Assembly: GCF_003596335.1 (NCBI RefSeq) | Contig: NZ_QZCH01000021.1 | Span: 1 to 64,000 of the forward strand | Length of the DNA stretch: 64,000 nucleotides | Reading direction: 5' to 3' | Origin: Motilimonas pumila | GTDB lineage: Bacteria; Pseudomonadota; Gammaproteobacteria; Enterobacterales; CBDFNC01 | Part shown: positions 35,172 to 45,036 of the stretch, piece by piece | Position numbering within the stretch: position 1 is the first letter of the stretch | Layout of the letters: the number at the start of each line of letters is the position of its first letter | The notes under the pieces: generated by a model | The model's database searches: none | Told to the model about the DNA's origin: nothing | Seen by the model: only the letters and a program-made list of their open reading frames with translations | Translations under genes and position numbers: made by a program

Positions 35172-35669
35172 CTAAACCTGAATAGTAGGGCCTGCCTGTA
35201 CAATTTCTAAACCATTTTTTGCCACGTCAAGGTTGCTGACTTGGTTACCGTTTGGTAAACAAATGTCAGGCGCAATTTCTAACAACGGGTAGATGACGAA
35301 TTCACGTTGTGACATGCCATAGTGAGGCACGGTCAGACGCGGTGTAGCAATTTCTTGTTGCCCAAACAGTACTATGTCTAGGTCCAATGTTCGAGGGCCC
35401 CAGCGTTCATCTTTGCGTTCACGGCCGTGGGTTTGCTCAATGTGTTGCAATGCATCCAGCAAAGATTCTGGATCCAAGTCAGTAGCAATGGCGAGTACCC
35501 CGTTGATGTAATCGGGTTGGTCTTGAGGCCCCATTGGCGCACTGCGGTATAAGCTGGAACAAGCCGTCACTGTTAGCCCAGGTGTGCCTTGCAACACCTC
35601 AATCGCAGATAAAGCTTTGGCGACAGGATCGCCTAAGTTACTGCCAAACGCTACATAAGCGAGGGTCAT
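35172..35669 (-). CDS. folK: HPPK: 6-hydroxymethyl-7,8-dihydropterin pyrophosphokinase
   Basis: Folate pathway enzyme of 165 residues with the classic [27 protein letters not shown] and [15 protein letters not shown] signatures. Its ATG overlaps the pcnB stop (ATGA), so translation is coupled. The gene order pcnB-folK-panB-panC-panD matches E. coli. Confidence 0.96.
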   Translation of the reverse strand: MTLAYVAFGSNLGDPVAKALSAIEVLQGTPGLTVTACSSLYRSAPMGPQDQPDYINGVLAIATDLDPESLLDALQHIEQTHGRERKDERWGPRTLDLDIVLFGQQEIATPRLTVPHYGMSQREFVIYPLLEIAPDICLPNGNQVSNLDVAKNGLEIVQAGPTIQV

Positions 35670-37078
35670 TGACTCGCCTTTGGCTTTTTCTTGTAATAAC
35701 GGCGACGTTTGCCCACCGGCTTGTTGAGCTTGGCAACCATGCTGCGTTTACTGTCTTCATCGACATCTTGAAACTGGGTCCACCATTCACCTAACTCAAT
35801 TAAGTCACCGCCTTCAATCTCACCGCGAAGCAGCAAAAAGTCGTAAGCGGCGCGAAATTTTGGGTGGTGAAGAATGCGATAAGCATGCTTGCCATAACGT
35901 TTCGACATGCGGGTTTGCAACATCCAAATATCACGCATAGTGGTCGTAAAGCGTTTTGGAATAGCAATGCTCTTAATTTGAAAATCCAGCGTTTCATTCA
36001 TGGCCATTAAGAAGGCATCATTGCTTGGTAAGCCACTCTCAGCCATGACTTCTTGTGCTTTTTGCTCTACGTTGTACCAGAGTAGAGCTGAGTAGATAAA
36101 TGCCGGTGTTACTCGTTTTTCGTCTGCGATACGTTCGTCGGTATTGCGCAATGCGGCCGCGATTAAGGCTTGAGATTTAGGGTCTTCAGCTTGATCGAAC
36201 AAAATGGGATAAAGTTGCTGTAGCAAATTGTATTCTTTCAGCATCTGGTAAGTCTGTTCACCTTGGCCAGACAAGAGCAGTTTTAAGCTTTCTTCAAACA
36301 AACGCGCGGCTGGAATATCTTTCAACAATGGCGCTAACTGTTTAATCGGTGAGCTTGTACGTTCACTGATGCGCATTTGTAACTTCACGGCAAAGCGAAC
36401 CGCTCTGAGCATGCGCACCGGATCTTCCCGGTAACGGGTTTCCGGGTCGCCAATTAAGTCAATTCGACGCTGCTCTAAATCTTGTAGCCCGCCACAGAAA
36501 TCGCGGATAGAAAAGTCAGCAATGTCGTAATACAAGGCATTTACGGTGAAGTCTCGACGCTCAGCGTCTTCTTCGATACTGCCGTAGACATTATCTCTCA
36601 GTAACATGCCTTCTTGCGATTGGGAAGACACGTTTTTCCCTTGCGCTTCATCGCTGTGATGGCCTCGAAACGTGGCGACTTCTATGATATCGCGACCAAA
36701 TAGGATATGCGCTAAACGAAAACGTCGACCGACTAAGCGGCTATTTCGAAATAGTTTTTTGACTTCATCAGGGGTTGCGTCGGTAGCAATGTCAAAGTCT
36801 TTTGGTTTTAAACCTAATAATAAGTCACGGACACCGCCGCCGACCAGGAATGCTTTATGGCCTGATTTGTGCAGACGATAGAGAACTTTTAAGGCGTTTT
36901 CGCTGATGTCACTGCGAGAGATATTGTGCTCGTCACGAGGGATATGGTCAGAGTAAGTACTTACCACCTTATCAGATTCTGGCGCTGCAACGCTGCTTTC
37001 GAGAGCGTCGTCAGACACTGCCTCTGCTGTTTTCTTTTTGCCTAATACCTTCTTGCAAAAGTCTGATATACGCTTAAT
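35666..37078 (-). CDS. pcnB: Poly(A) polymerase I, apparently with an AUU start codon
   Basis: Adds 3' poly(A) tails that promote RNA decay. 470 residues from the proposed AUU (ATT) at 37076-37078. The nucleotidyl-transferase head GGGVRDLLLGLKPKDFDIATD, RRFRLAHILFG, the RRDFTVNALYYD region and RYREDPVRMLRAVRFA are intact; the C-terminus is basic (RRRYYKKKPKAS). The first conventional start is GTG 37018. The 20 codons above it encode KRISDFCKKVLGKKK, which aligns with the E. coli N-terminus (FCRKVLS), and only ATT preceded by AGAGG fits as start. E. coli pcnB is a known AUU-initiated gene. Length then agrees with E. coli (465). Confidence 0.9.
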   Translation of the reverse strand: MKRISDFCKKVLGKKKTAEAVSDDALESSVAAPESDKVVSTYSDHIPRDEHNISRSDISENALKVLYRLHKSGHKAFLVGGGVRDLLLGLKPKDFDIATDATPDEVKKLFRNSRLVGRRFRLAHILFGRDIIEVATFRGHHSDEAQGKNVSSQSQEGMLLRDNVYGSIEEDAERRDFTVNALYYDIADFSIRDFCGGLQDLEQRRIDLIGDPETRYREDPVRMLRAVRFAVKLQMRISERTSSPIKQLAPLLKDIPAARLFEESLKLLLSGQGEQTYQMLKEYNLLQQLYPILFDQAEDPKSQALIAAALRNTDERIADEKRVTPAFIYSALLWYNVEQKAQEVMAESGLPSNDAFLMAMNETLDFQIKSIAIPKRFTTTMRDIWMLQTRMSKRYGKHAYRILHHPKFRAAYDFLLLRGEIEGGDLIELGEWWTQFQDVDEDSKRSMVAKLNKPVGKRRRYYKKKPKASQ

Positions 37079-37152
37079 GGTGGCATTCCTCTAATGTAAC
37101 GGGCGTCAATTCTAAGGCGCATATAATATGCAAGAGCCTAGCTAAACACAAA

Positions 37153-38037
37153 TTAACTCACCCATATTTGTTCAGTTTTATTGGCAACTTTATCCAATTG
37201 CCAATTTGTGATTGCCCAAGCCAATAAATCCGATTGATGGGCAAACTCAGACAAGGCTGGCGGCAGTTGTCCTAAAAAGCTTAATGCGTGCCAGGTGGTT
37301 TGCATTATATCTTGCTGTGCAATGCTAGGTGCATGATTTTGCTTTGAAAGCTTCATTCCCGGTGCCGTCACTGCCAAGGGTAAATGTACGTACTCAGGCA
37401 CGTTGGCGGACAATTGCTGCATTAATGCAATTTGTCGCCCGGTTGGCACCAACAAATCTGCCCCCCGCACTACCTGAGTAATACCTTGGGCGATGTCATC
37501 TAAGGTTACCGCTAAATTATAGGCGTATAAGCCGTCTTTACGATGAATGATGAAGTCTTCTTCCGCCAGGGCCTTGGGTATACGTGTCACGCCTTGTAGC
37601 AAATCATCAAATTGATATACCGGCTGAGTAGTACGCAAGCGAATAGCAGATTGTTCAACGGGCAAGTTCAGAGATTGACAATGGCCCTGATAAAAGCCGC
37701 CAGCTTGCTTGATTTGCGCGCGAGTGCAGCGACAGGCGTAAGTTAACCCTTGCTGGCGCAATTGTTCTAATGTGGCTTGATAACGCTCGTTTTGTTGGCT
37801 TTGATACATGACAGTGCCATGCCAGTTAAGGCCAAAGCGCTCTAAAGTGGCTAAGATACTGTCAGCCGCACCGGCAACCTCTCTGGGCGGGTCGATGTCT
37901 TCCATGCGAACCAACCAATGGCCGCCTTGATGGTGAGCCTGCAAGTAACTGCCTAACGCTGCCAGTAATGAACCAAAGTGTAATTCGCCAGAAGGGCTAG
38001 GAGCAAAGCGGCCAATATAGTGTGGTGAGCGGGTCAT
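37153..38037 (-). CDS. gluQ: Glutamyl-Q tRNA(Asp) synthetase
   Basis: Attaches glutamate to the queuosine base of tRNA(Asp). 294 residues, a truncated GluRS without anticodon domain. The ATP motif is RFAPSPSGELHFGSLLAALGSY (HIGH-like HFGS), the KMSKS-like motif is KLSKQ, and zinc ligands lie in CRCTRAQI plus YQGHC. It lies just downstream of dksA, as in E. coli, where readthrough from dksA expresses gluQ. Confidence 0.94.
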   Translation of the reverse strand: MTRSPHYIGRFAPSPSGELHFGSLLAALGSYLQAHHQGGHWLVRMEDIDPPREVAGAADSILATLERFGLNWHGTVMYQSQQNERYQATLEQLRQQGLTYACRCTRAQIKQAGGFYQGHCQSLNLPVEQSAIRLRTTQPVYQFDDLLQGVTRIPKALAEEDFIIHRKDGLYAYNLAVTLDDIAQGITQVVRGADLLVPTGRQIALMQQLSANVPEYVHLPLAVTAPGMKLSKQNHAPSIAQQDIMQTTWHALSFLGQLPPALSEFAHQSDLLAWAITNWQLDKVANKTEQIWVS

Positions 38038-38091
38038 GTAGCAACATCCAAATAGCGTATGCAGTCTCGCGCCGGTTAAATAAAGCGCAAT

Positions 38092-38114
38092 AAAAAAGGG
38101 GCGTAATGCCCCTT
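38092..38114 (-). terminator. Terminator between dksA and gluQ
   Basis: On the minus strand AAGGGGC pairs with GCCCCTT around a 5-base loop and is followed by six T residues. It lies 23 bases after the dksA stop. In E. coli a dksA-gluQ terminator limits gluQ expression, and this has the same position. Confidence 0.85.
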
Positions 38115-38136
38115 AATCTCTTTATCGCAGAGGGGA

Positions 38137-38586
38137 TTAACCCGCTAGCTGCTTCTCTTTAATTTCAGCAAGGGTTTTACAGTCGATACATAAATCCGCT
38201 GTTGGTCTTGCTTCTAAACGACGAATGCCAATTTCAATACCACAAGAATCACAGTAACCGAAGTCACCGTCTTCTATTTTTTGCAGTGTTTTTTCAATTT
38301 TCTTGATCAATTTACGTTCACGGTCGCGAGCACGAAGTTCTAAGCTGAACTCTTCTTCTTGTGCTGCACGGTCCACAGGATCAGGAAAGTTAGCGGCCTC
38401 ATCTTTCATATGGCCAACCGTACGGTCAACCTCTTCACGTAACTGGTTGCGCCAAGCGTCAAGAATGACTTTAAAGTGGTCAAGTTGCGCGTCATTCATG
38501 AATTCTTCGCCGGCTTTCTCCTTATAAGGTTCAAGCCCCGCGATAGCTAATACGCCCAGTGTCTTTTTAGCCTTGCCCTCTGGCAT
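38137..38586 (-). CDS. dksA: RNA polymerase-binding transcription factor DksA
   Basis: 149 residues (E. coli 151). A coiled-coil with the tip Asp residues ([15 protein letters not shown]) reaches into the RNA polymerase secondary channel with ppGpp. The zinc finger has four Cys (CDSC and CIDC), followed by [13 protein letters not shown]. The N-terminus is a little shorter than in E. coli. AGGAG lies just before the ATG. An AT-rich gap of 165 bases separates it from sfsA and likely holds its promoter. Confidence 0.97.
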   Translation of the reverse strand: MPEGKAKKTLGVLAIAGLEPYKEKAGEEFMNDAQLDHFKVILDAWRNQLREEVDRTVGHMKDEAANFPDPVDRAAQEEEFSLELRARDRERKLIKKIEKTLQKIEDGDFGYCDSCGIEIGIRRLEARPTADLCIDCKTLAEIKEKQLAG

Positions 38587-38751
38587 GACATTCTCCTCTT
38601 ACACACTTATTTGGTGATGAAAGCAAAAATAAGGCGGCTATCTATAGCAAAATACCTAAGGCTGATCAAATGTAAATGTTAATTTATTTGCTCAAAACAG
38701 AATTTATTGCTTCTGAATCTTAACAGCCTGTGCTTGTCACCAAACTTTTTA

Positions 38752-39468
38752 TTATTTGCTTGGAATAAACGGAATTGGTTGCGAAAGGTGCCAATTCGTT
38801 TCAGTTAATTGCGCTTTATAAGCGAAAATCTCTACTCCTGCCATTAATGCCTGATTGATCAAGTCAGTATAGACCGAGTCTACAAGTTTTGCCGGACTGA
38901 CCCGGTCAATTCCTGTGTGCAATACCGCAAAAAGCAACACAGCCCGTTTTCCAGATTGCTTTACTTTAATGAGTTCGCGCAAATGTTTTTGGCCGCGTAC
39001 GGTGACGGCATCTGGAAACAGGCCTTGGCCTTGGTTATCAGCGAGTAAGGTGACCGACTTAACCTCCACGTAACAATCTGCTCGTTCCGGGTCGGTCAGT
39101 AGGAAGTCGATACGCGATTTTTCCTCACCGTATTTAGCTTCCCGTTTGAGGTGTCGATAACCTGTTAAGGGTGCAAGTTCATCGGCCAATAAGGCTTGCT
39201 CTACTAGTTGGTTGGCACGAATGGTGTTGACGCAAATAAAGTGCTGTGTTGACGTTTGAGTTAACTCCCAGCTGTAAGCGTGTTTACGTTTGGGGTTGTC
39301 AGAGTGGCTTAACCAAACGGTATCGCCTGGGCTGCCGCACCCTGTCATGGCTCCGGTATTGGAAACGTGGACGGTAATGGTATTGCCATCGGCTAAGGTG
39401 ACATCAGCTAAAAAACGCTTATAGCGTTCAATCAGTGTTGCGGGCTGTAACGGGGGGGTAAAATTCAT
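38752..39468 (-). CDS. sfsA: Sugar fermentation stimulation protein SfsA
   Basis: 238 residues with an OB-like N-domain (RYKRFLADVTLADG, HVSNTGAMTGC) and a nuclease-like core (RIDFLLTD...CYVEVKSVTL, with Asp, Glu and Lys as in PD-(D/E)xK enzymes). The biochemical role is not settled; in E. coli it was isolated by its effect on maltose genes. It lies 20 bases after thpR on the same strand, the usual pair. Confidence 0.93.
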   Translation of the reverse strand: MNFTPPLQPATLIERYKRFLADVTLADGNTITVHVSNTGAMTGCGSPGDTVWLSHSDNPKRKHAYSWELTQTSTQHFICVNTIRANQLVEQALLADELAPLTGYRHLKREAKYGEEKSRIDFLLTDPERADCYVEVKSVTLLADNQGQGLFPDAVTVRGQKHLRELIKVKQSGKRAVLLFAVLHTGIDRVSPAKLVDSVYTDLINQALMAGVEIFAYKAQLTETNWHLSQPIPFIPSK

Positions 39469-39488
39469 AGTGTCCTTGAGGTGTAAAA

Positions 39489-40052
39489 TTAGTAAGTGGA
39501 TAAAGGCCAGCTTTTAATGACTTGGTATTGCGCCTGATCACCGGTTAAATCAGATTGATATAAAGCAAACTGCTGACAGTGCCATTGCACCGCGCCAAAG
39601 CTTGGTAATGACGCACCAAGGTGACTGTGTCGCCGAAGCGTAAGGTGAGCGAGGTATTCGAAATCATCGACTGGGCAGGCTGCTCCTAAAGTCGTGCGGC
39701 AAAGTGTACGCAGTGTTGTCACCAGTTGTTGATGGGCCTGACTGATTTGGCTCGCCTGCCAGGTGAGGTAATGACTGTTTCCTAATAGCCCCGGGCGATC
39801 CAGACAAAGCTCAAAGGCCGATAATTGCCAGCCATTAATGGCGTTAATTAAGTCTTGTATTTCAGCCGCTGAGACATTGCCAATGAAAGCCAAGGTAACG
39901 TGGTGATTTTGCTTTGGTACCTGACGAGACCTGGCCTCGGTGGGCAAGCCTTGGAGCCAGTTTATTGCTTGTTGCTGTACCTTTTCGGGTACGGCCAAAG
40001 CAAAAAAGCAGCGGCGCGCAGCGGGAGCATTATGTTGAGGATGGCGGGTCAT
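39489..40052 (-). CDS. thpR: RNA 2',3'-cyclic phosphodiesterase ThpR (LigT)
   Basis: 187 residues of the 2H phosphoesterase superfamily; the two catalytic motifs are HHVTLAF and HLTLRR. It opens the 2',3'-cyclic phosphate of RNA ends to a 2'-phosphate and can ligate tRNA halves in vitro. It is divergent from hrpB with 76 bases between, and upstream of sfsA. Confidence 0.92.
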   Translation of the reverse strand: MTRHPQHNAPAARRCFFALAVPEKVQQQAINWLQGLPTEARSRQVPKQNHHVTLAFIGNVSAAEIQDLINAINGWQLSAFELCLDRPGLLGNSHYLTWQASQISQAHQQLVTTLRTLCRTTLGAACPVDDFEYLAHLTLRRHSHLGASLPSFGAVQWHCQQFALYQSDLTGDQAQYQVIKSWPLSTY

Positions 40053-40128
40053 AAATAAATTGGCATCAGACTATTGCGTGGATTTACGTTACCATAACCC
40101 GTGATAAAAGTTATAAATTGGATGCCCC

Positions 40129-42579
40129 GTGTTACCTATTTCTGAAATATTCCCTTCATTGAAGCAAGCCTTAAACCAGCAAACTCAAATCATCATCGAG
40201 GCGCCAACGGGGGCGGGTAAGTCGACCCATTTGCCTTTGTTTTTATTATCTGAGTTGGACTCAAATCTCGGTAAAATCCTGTTGCTGGAGCCTAGGCGTT
40301 TGGCGGCGCGCAGTATCGCTCATTATTTGGCTGAGCAACTGGGTGAAAAAGTGGGTGAAAAGGTCGGCTATCGCATGCGCGGGGACACCAAAGTGGGCCC
40401 TGATACCCAGCTAGAAATTGTTACAGAAGGGGTGCTAACGCGTTTGATTCAAGCTGATCCTGAGTTGGCAGATTATCAAATGGTTATCTTCGATGAATTT
40501 CATGAGCGCAATTTACACGGCGACTTAGGGCTGGCGTTGGTATTGGATATTCAGCAAGGCCTAAGGGAAGATTTACGCCTGATGGTGATGTCGGCCACGT
40601 TAGAAAACCAAAGCTTATTAGCGCTTATTCCAGACGCGAAGTGTCTCACCAGTGCAGGGAGAATGTATCCGGTCAACTGTGAATACGTTGGAGTAACCGC
40701 GCGCCATCAAGTCAGTAGTGCCATCGCCAATTTAGTGCACCGACTGATTGCCGAGGGGGAAAGTGGCAATTTGTTGGTGTTTTTACCTGGGCAACGAGAA
40801 ATCAGTCAGTTAGCACAATTACTGGCGTTGCCGAGACATGTTTTAGTATGCCCATTATATGGCGCGCTTACGTTAAATGAACAGCGCCAAGCGATTGCTG
40901 CGCCGCCATCAGGGCAACAAAAAGTCGTACTAGCCACCAATATTGCAGAAACCAGTTTGACCATAGAAGGTATCACAGTGGTGATAGATTCTCTGCTAGA
41001 AAGGCGCTTAATTCTTAACAATAAAACCGGTATAGGCAGCTTGCAAACGCGCTATATCAGCCAAGGCAGCGCCAAACAAAGGTTAGGCCGAGCCGGGCGC
41101 TTAGCGCCGGGTAAATGTTTTCGCATGATTAGCCAAGAACAGTTTGGCACGTTAGATAAGCATTTAACGCCAGAGATCCTCGCCGCAGATCTCACCGCAA
41201 CCGTGTTAGAGCTCGCCGCATGGGGAGTCACTGAGCCTGAGCAAATGCAGTGGCTAACTGCGCCGAATGCTGCAAGATGGCAAATGGGGGTGAATGTATT
41301 ACAAGAAATGGCGGCACTTGATGGCCAAGGAAAAATCACTTCCCATGGCAAAGCCATGGCTGCCTTTTCTGCGCCTCCGCGCATTGCCAATATGCTGTTA
41401 GCGGCACAGCAATTAGAGCGTGAATATACCTTAACAGGACTCACTCATTTGGCCGCTAATACGATGGTGATTCTGCAGCGCCAAACGCGACAAAGCAATC
41501 TTGAGGTGGAGTGCCAGCAAGGGTTGACGGCAGCCGAAAATAAACTTTACCAACAAGCTTTACAGCAATTAGGCTTGTCAGGTAAACCGGCATTGCCTCT
41601 TGAATATATCGGCTTGGTACTAGCATTGGCATTCCCAGACAGAATCGCCACTAGGCGAAGCCACTCTGACGCTTGGTTACTCAGTGGCGGCTTTGCTGCC
41701 CAAGGTGAGAGTAGCCTGTGGCATAATGCAAAGTTTATCGTGGTGGCTGACATCGGGGCGGATCCCCGTGGCGGAGATGGTCAGATCTACCGCGCTGCGG
41801 CACTGGACATCAAACATATTGAAGCGTATCTCGGGCACTGGTTACAGTGGCACGATAGCGTCATTTGGCACAAACAAAAACAACAAATTGTGGCCGAACG
41901 GCAATATCGACTGGGGAAAATTGTGTTGCAAAGGCAACCGCTTAATGACGTTAAACCAGCTCAAAAACAGCAAGCATTACTGCAAGGTTTATTCAGCCTT
42001 GATAAGCTTCCCTTCTCTGAGGCGGCATTAAGCTTTATTCATAAAGTGAATACTGCGCGTCAGCTATTACCTGAATTAAGCTTGCCAGATTATACTTTGG
42101 CAACGTTAGAGCGTGAGGTTGAGCTTTGGTTGGTGCCTTACTTGGGTAACATTAAGAGCTTACAACAGCTACAACAGCTGGATTATTTGCCATTGCTAAA
42201 ACAGCGTCTGGATTGGCCACAGCAACAAGCCTTAGATAGCGCTTTGCCAAATTACTACGTAACACCAGCAGGCAGCCAGGCGCGAATTTGTTATGATGCC
42301 GACAAGCCACCACAAATTGAAGTGAAAATGCAGCATATGTTTGGCTTGAATGAAACGCCAAGTGTGGCAAAGGGCAGGTTGGCCCTTACCGTGTTGTTAT
42401 TGTCTCCTGCAGGGCGACCATTGCAAACAACACAAGATTTAGCCGGTTTTTGGCAGGGCAGTTATCAAGCGGTGCAAAAAGAAATGAAAGGGCGCTACCC
42501 CAAACATTTTTGGCCTGATGATCCCGCCAATGCTATCGCTACAACCAAAACCAAAAAGTATATGGACGTTAAAAACTAA
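40129..42579 (+). CDS. hrpB: ATP-dependent RNA helicase-like protein HrpB
   Basis: 816 residues (usual about 810-820), superfamily 2 DEAH-type. Walker A is EAPTGAGKSTHLPL, the DEAH box has the HrpB-specific form DEFHER, motif III is MSATLE, motif VI is QRLGRAGR, and the HrpB C-terminal domain ends with QKEMKGRYPKHFWPDDP. The start is GTG 40129, which gives the expected N-terminus (LPISEIFPSLKQAL). The cellular role is unclear. mrcB follows after 9 bases. Confidence 0.94.
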   Translation: MLPISEIFPSLKQALNQQTQIIIEAPTGAGKSTHLPLFLLSELDSNLGKILLLEPRRLAARSIAHYLAEQLGEKVGEKVGYRMRGDTKVGPDTQLEIVTEGVLTRLIQADPELADYQMVIFDEFHERNLHGDLGLALVLDIQQGLREDLRLMVMSATLENQSLLALIPDAKCLTSAGRMYPVNCEYVGVTARHQVSSAIANLVHRLIAEGESGNLLVFLPGQREISQLAQLLALPRHVLVCPLYGALTLNEQRQAIAAPPSGQQKVVLATNIAETSLTIEGITVVIDSLLERRLILNNKTGIGSLQTRYISQGSAKQRLGRAGRLAPGKCFRMISQEQFGTLDKHLTPEILAADLTATVLELAAWGVTEPEQMQWLTAPNAARWQMGVNVLQEMAALDGQGKITSHGKAMAAFSAPPRIANMLLAAQQLEREYTLTGLTHLAANTMVILQRQTRQSNLEVECQQGLTAAENKLYQQALQQLGLSGKPALPLEYIGLVLALAFPDRIATRRSHSDAWLLSGGFAAQGESSLWHNAKFIVVADIGADPRGGDGQIYRAAALDIKHIEAYLGHWLQWHDSVIWHKQKQQIVAERQYRLGKIVLQRQPLNDVKPAQKQQALLQGLFSLDKLPFSEAALSFIHKVNTARQLLPELSLPDYTLATLEREVELWLVPYLGNIKSLQQLQQLDYLPLLKQRLDWPQQQALDSALPNYYVTPAGSQARICYDADKPPQIEVKMQHMFGLNETPSVAKGRLALTVLLLSPAGRPLQTTQDLAGFWQGSYQAVQKEMKGRYPKHFWPDDPANAIATTKTKKYMDVKN

Positions 42580-42588
42580 GAGTGCAGC

Positions 42589-44967
42589 ATGGTCAGCAAA
42601 AAAAAGCCGGTCAAAAGAACGCCGGCTAAAAAAAGCAGCAAGAAAAAAGCCAAGAGTAAGTTCCCTATTTCATGGATGTGGCTCTTTCAAACCAGTTTAA
42701 AGCTTTGCTTGGTCTTAGTGACGGCGGTGTTTGTCTATGGCATATATTTAGACAGTAAAATTCGCAAAAAGATGGATGGCCAAATTTGGTCATTACCGGC
42801 GCAGATATATGCCCGACCCTTGACCTTGTATCCCGGCCTTGAAATCAATAAATCAGAGGTGGTGCAAGAGCTTAAGCTACTTAATTATCGCTACGTTAAA
42901 AAACCACGCAGAGCTGGAGAATACGCACAGTCTAAAACGCGTTTAGAGATAGTGCGCCGCGGTTTTGATTTTCGTGATGGCCCCGAGCCCGACCGACGTA
43001 TATTGGTCACCTTTTCAGGTAAGACCATCTCTGAAATTAAGCTGGTCGATGAAAATAAAAAGATGGGGTATGTACGCCTCGAGCCTTTACTTATCGATCG
43101 CCTGAGCGCCAATAATGCCGAAGACCGTATGATGGTGCGTTTAGAAGACACGCCGAGTCTGTTGGTAGAAACCTTGTTGCTGGTGGAAGATAGACAGTTC
43201 TACCACCACAAAGGGGTATCTTTACCGGCAATCGGACGCGCGTTAGTCGCCAATATTAAAGCGGGCCAAACCGTGCAGGGCGGGAGCACGCTGACCCAAC
43301 AGTTAGCCAAGAATATCTTTCTCAGTCGACAGCGTTCATTAATTCGTAAGCTGCAAGAAGCTTATATGGCGTTGATTATCGATTTTCGCTACAACAAAGA
43401 CACCATTATTGAAGCGTATTTGAATGAAGTCTACCTAGGGCAAAATGGCGCCAACGGGGTTTACGGCTTTGGATTAGCCAGCCAGTTTTATTTTGGCAGG
43501 CCGATTGGTGAGATATCAGCCAGTCAAATAGCTCACTTAGTGGCACTGGTCAAAGGCCCATCTTATTACGATCCTTGGCGTTCACCTGAGCGTTCTCTGG
43601 CCAGGCGAGACTTGATTTTACGTTTGATGGCCAATAATGATCTAATTGATGAAGACACTTACAATTCAGAGGCGAATCACGACGTTGGTGTGATCAAACG
43701 CGGAGCCATGAAAAAGCAAACCGCGCCGGCATTTTTATCTTTGGTCAGGCGTGAGCTACGAGAAAAAGTCGGCGATGAGCAGTTAATTCAATCGGGTGTT
43801 CGAGTGTTTACTTCTCTGGATCCTGTGGCTCAAAAAAGTGCTGAAGAAGCTTTGCATTACGGCATAAAGGAAATCGAAAAAGCGCGTAAACTCAGTCACC
43901 TAGAAGGTGCTATTGTGGTCACCGACAAGCGTAAAGGTGAAATCATAGCCTTAGTAGGCGGTCGTGACGTTAAATATGCCGGCTTTAACCGGGCTATGGA
44001 CGCGGTAAGGCCAATTGGCTCTTTGGTTAAACCTGCGGTTTATCTTACGGCTTTAGCCGGTAAGTTTAACTTGGCATCACGACTCAAAGACAAACCCATC
44101 CGCCTCAAAAATAACAGCGGCAGCAGTTGGTCACCGAAGAACTATGATAAAAAGTATCGCGGTGAAGTGTCTCTACATCAGTCCTTAACTGACTCGCTCA
44201 ATGTGCCAACGGTGAACTTAGGTTTGTCTGTGGGTATAGATAACGTAGTAAAAACCTTAAACCGGATGGGGATTGAGAAACAGATCAACGCTTACCCTTC
44301 ATTAGTGCTAGGCAGTTTATCTTTGTCACCACTGCAAATTGCGCAAATGTATCAAACCCTGGTGAGTCAAGGCCGGTACCAACCCTTAGTCACCATTCGT
44401 GCGGTCACCGATGGTGAAGGCATGGCGTTATATGAAAAGTCCGAACGAGCAGAGCAAGTGTTACCTGCTGATGCCAGTTATTTGACCTTGTATAACCTTG
44501 AACAAGTCACTGAAATTGGCACTGCACGCAGCTTAACCTGGCGTTTACCGGGCTATCAGTTTGGCGGTAAAACGGGCACGACAGATGAGTTAAGAGACAG
44601 TTGGTTTGTTGGCTGGGATAATCGTGATTTAGTGTCTGTTTGGGTTGGGCGAGATGACAATAAACCAGCTGGATTAACGGGCTCAGCAGGGGCGGTTCCT
44701 ATTTTTGCCAAATACATGAAGCAGCGCCAACCTAAGAGCAGCCAACTCTCTGCGCCGAGTTCTGTTGTTAAAGCGTCATTTATTAAAGCAACAGGGCAAC
44801 AAGCGGAAGAAAACTGTGAAGGAATAGAAACCCTGCCAGTTGCACGCACGCATTTAGTCGAGCCAAAAACTTGCAGTATTTGGACGAACCCTTTTGCCAG
44901 TAGTGAAAAGGAAGAGGAGCCAAAAGAGAAAAAGCGTAAAAACATTTTTAGCCGCTTTTTTGACTAG
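42589..44967 (+). CDS. mrcB: Penicillin-binding protein 1B (bifunctional peptidoglycan synthase)
   Basis: 792 residues. A Lys-rich cytosolic tail and one membrane helix (about 30-50) precede a UB2H-like domain (about 60-150). The glycosyltransferase domain has EDRQFYHHKG, GGSTLTQQLAKN and YLNEVYLGQ. The transpeptidase has SxxK as SLVK, SLN and GKTGTT. It polymerises and cross-links murein, with LpoB as activator in enterics. It ends at TAG 44965-44967 with a charged KEKKRKNIFSRFFD tail. Downstream the same frame stays open for 92 codons (see findings). Confidence 0.96.
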   Translation: MVSKKKPVKRTPAKKSSKKKAKSKFPISWMWLFQTSLKLCLVLVTAVFVYGIYLDSKIRKKMDGQIWSLPAQIYARPLTLYPGLEINKSEVVQELKLLNYRYVKKPRRAGEYAQSKTRLEIVRRGFDFRDGPEPDRRILVTFSGKTISEIKLVDENKKMGYVRLEPLLIDRLSANNAEDRMMVRLEDTPSLLVETLLLVEDRQFYHHKGVSLPAIGRALVANIKAGQTVQGGSTLTQQLAKNIFLSRQRSLIRKLQEAYMALIIDFRYNKDTIIEAYLNEVYLGQNGANGVYGFGLASQFYFGRPIGEISASQIAHLVALVKGPSYYDPWRSPERSLARRDLILRLMANNDLIDEDTYNSEANHDVGVIKRGAMKKQTAPAFLSLVRRELREKVGDEQLIQSGVRVFTSLDPVAQKSAEEALHYGIKEIEKARKLSHLEGAIVVTDKRKGEIIALVGGRDVKYAGFNRAMDAVRPIGSLVKPAVYLTALAGKFNLASRLKDKPIRLKNNSGSSWSPKNYDKKYRGEVSLHQSLTDSLNVPTVNLGLSVGIDNVVKTLNRMGIEKQINAYPSLVLGSLSLSPLQIAQMYQTLVSQGRYQPLVTIRAVTDGEGMALYEKSERAEQVLPADASYLTLYNLEQVTEIGTARSLTWRLPGYQFGGKTGTTDELRDSWFVGWDNRDLVSVWVGRDDNKPAGLTGSAGAVPIFAKYMKQRQPKSSQLSAPSSVVKASFIKATGQQAEENCEGIETLPVARTHLVEPKTCSIWTNPFASSEKEEEPKEKKRKNIFSRFFD

Positions 44968-44996
44968 CCGGTCTGCTGTACAAAAAGTGAATTAAC

Positions 44997-45027
44997 GACA
45001 GCTGAGAAAGCTTCACTCTCAGCTGTC
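44997..45027 (+). terminator. Long hairpin just after mrcB (no T-run)
   Basis: An 11-bp perfect arm pair (GACAGCTGAGA with TCTCAGCTGTC) and a 9-base loop begin 30 bases after the mrcB stop. There is no T-run, so it may stabilise the mRNA end or pause polymerase rather than terminate. Confidence 0.45.
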
Positions 45028-45036
45028 AAAGCCCAC

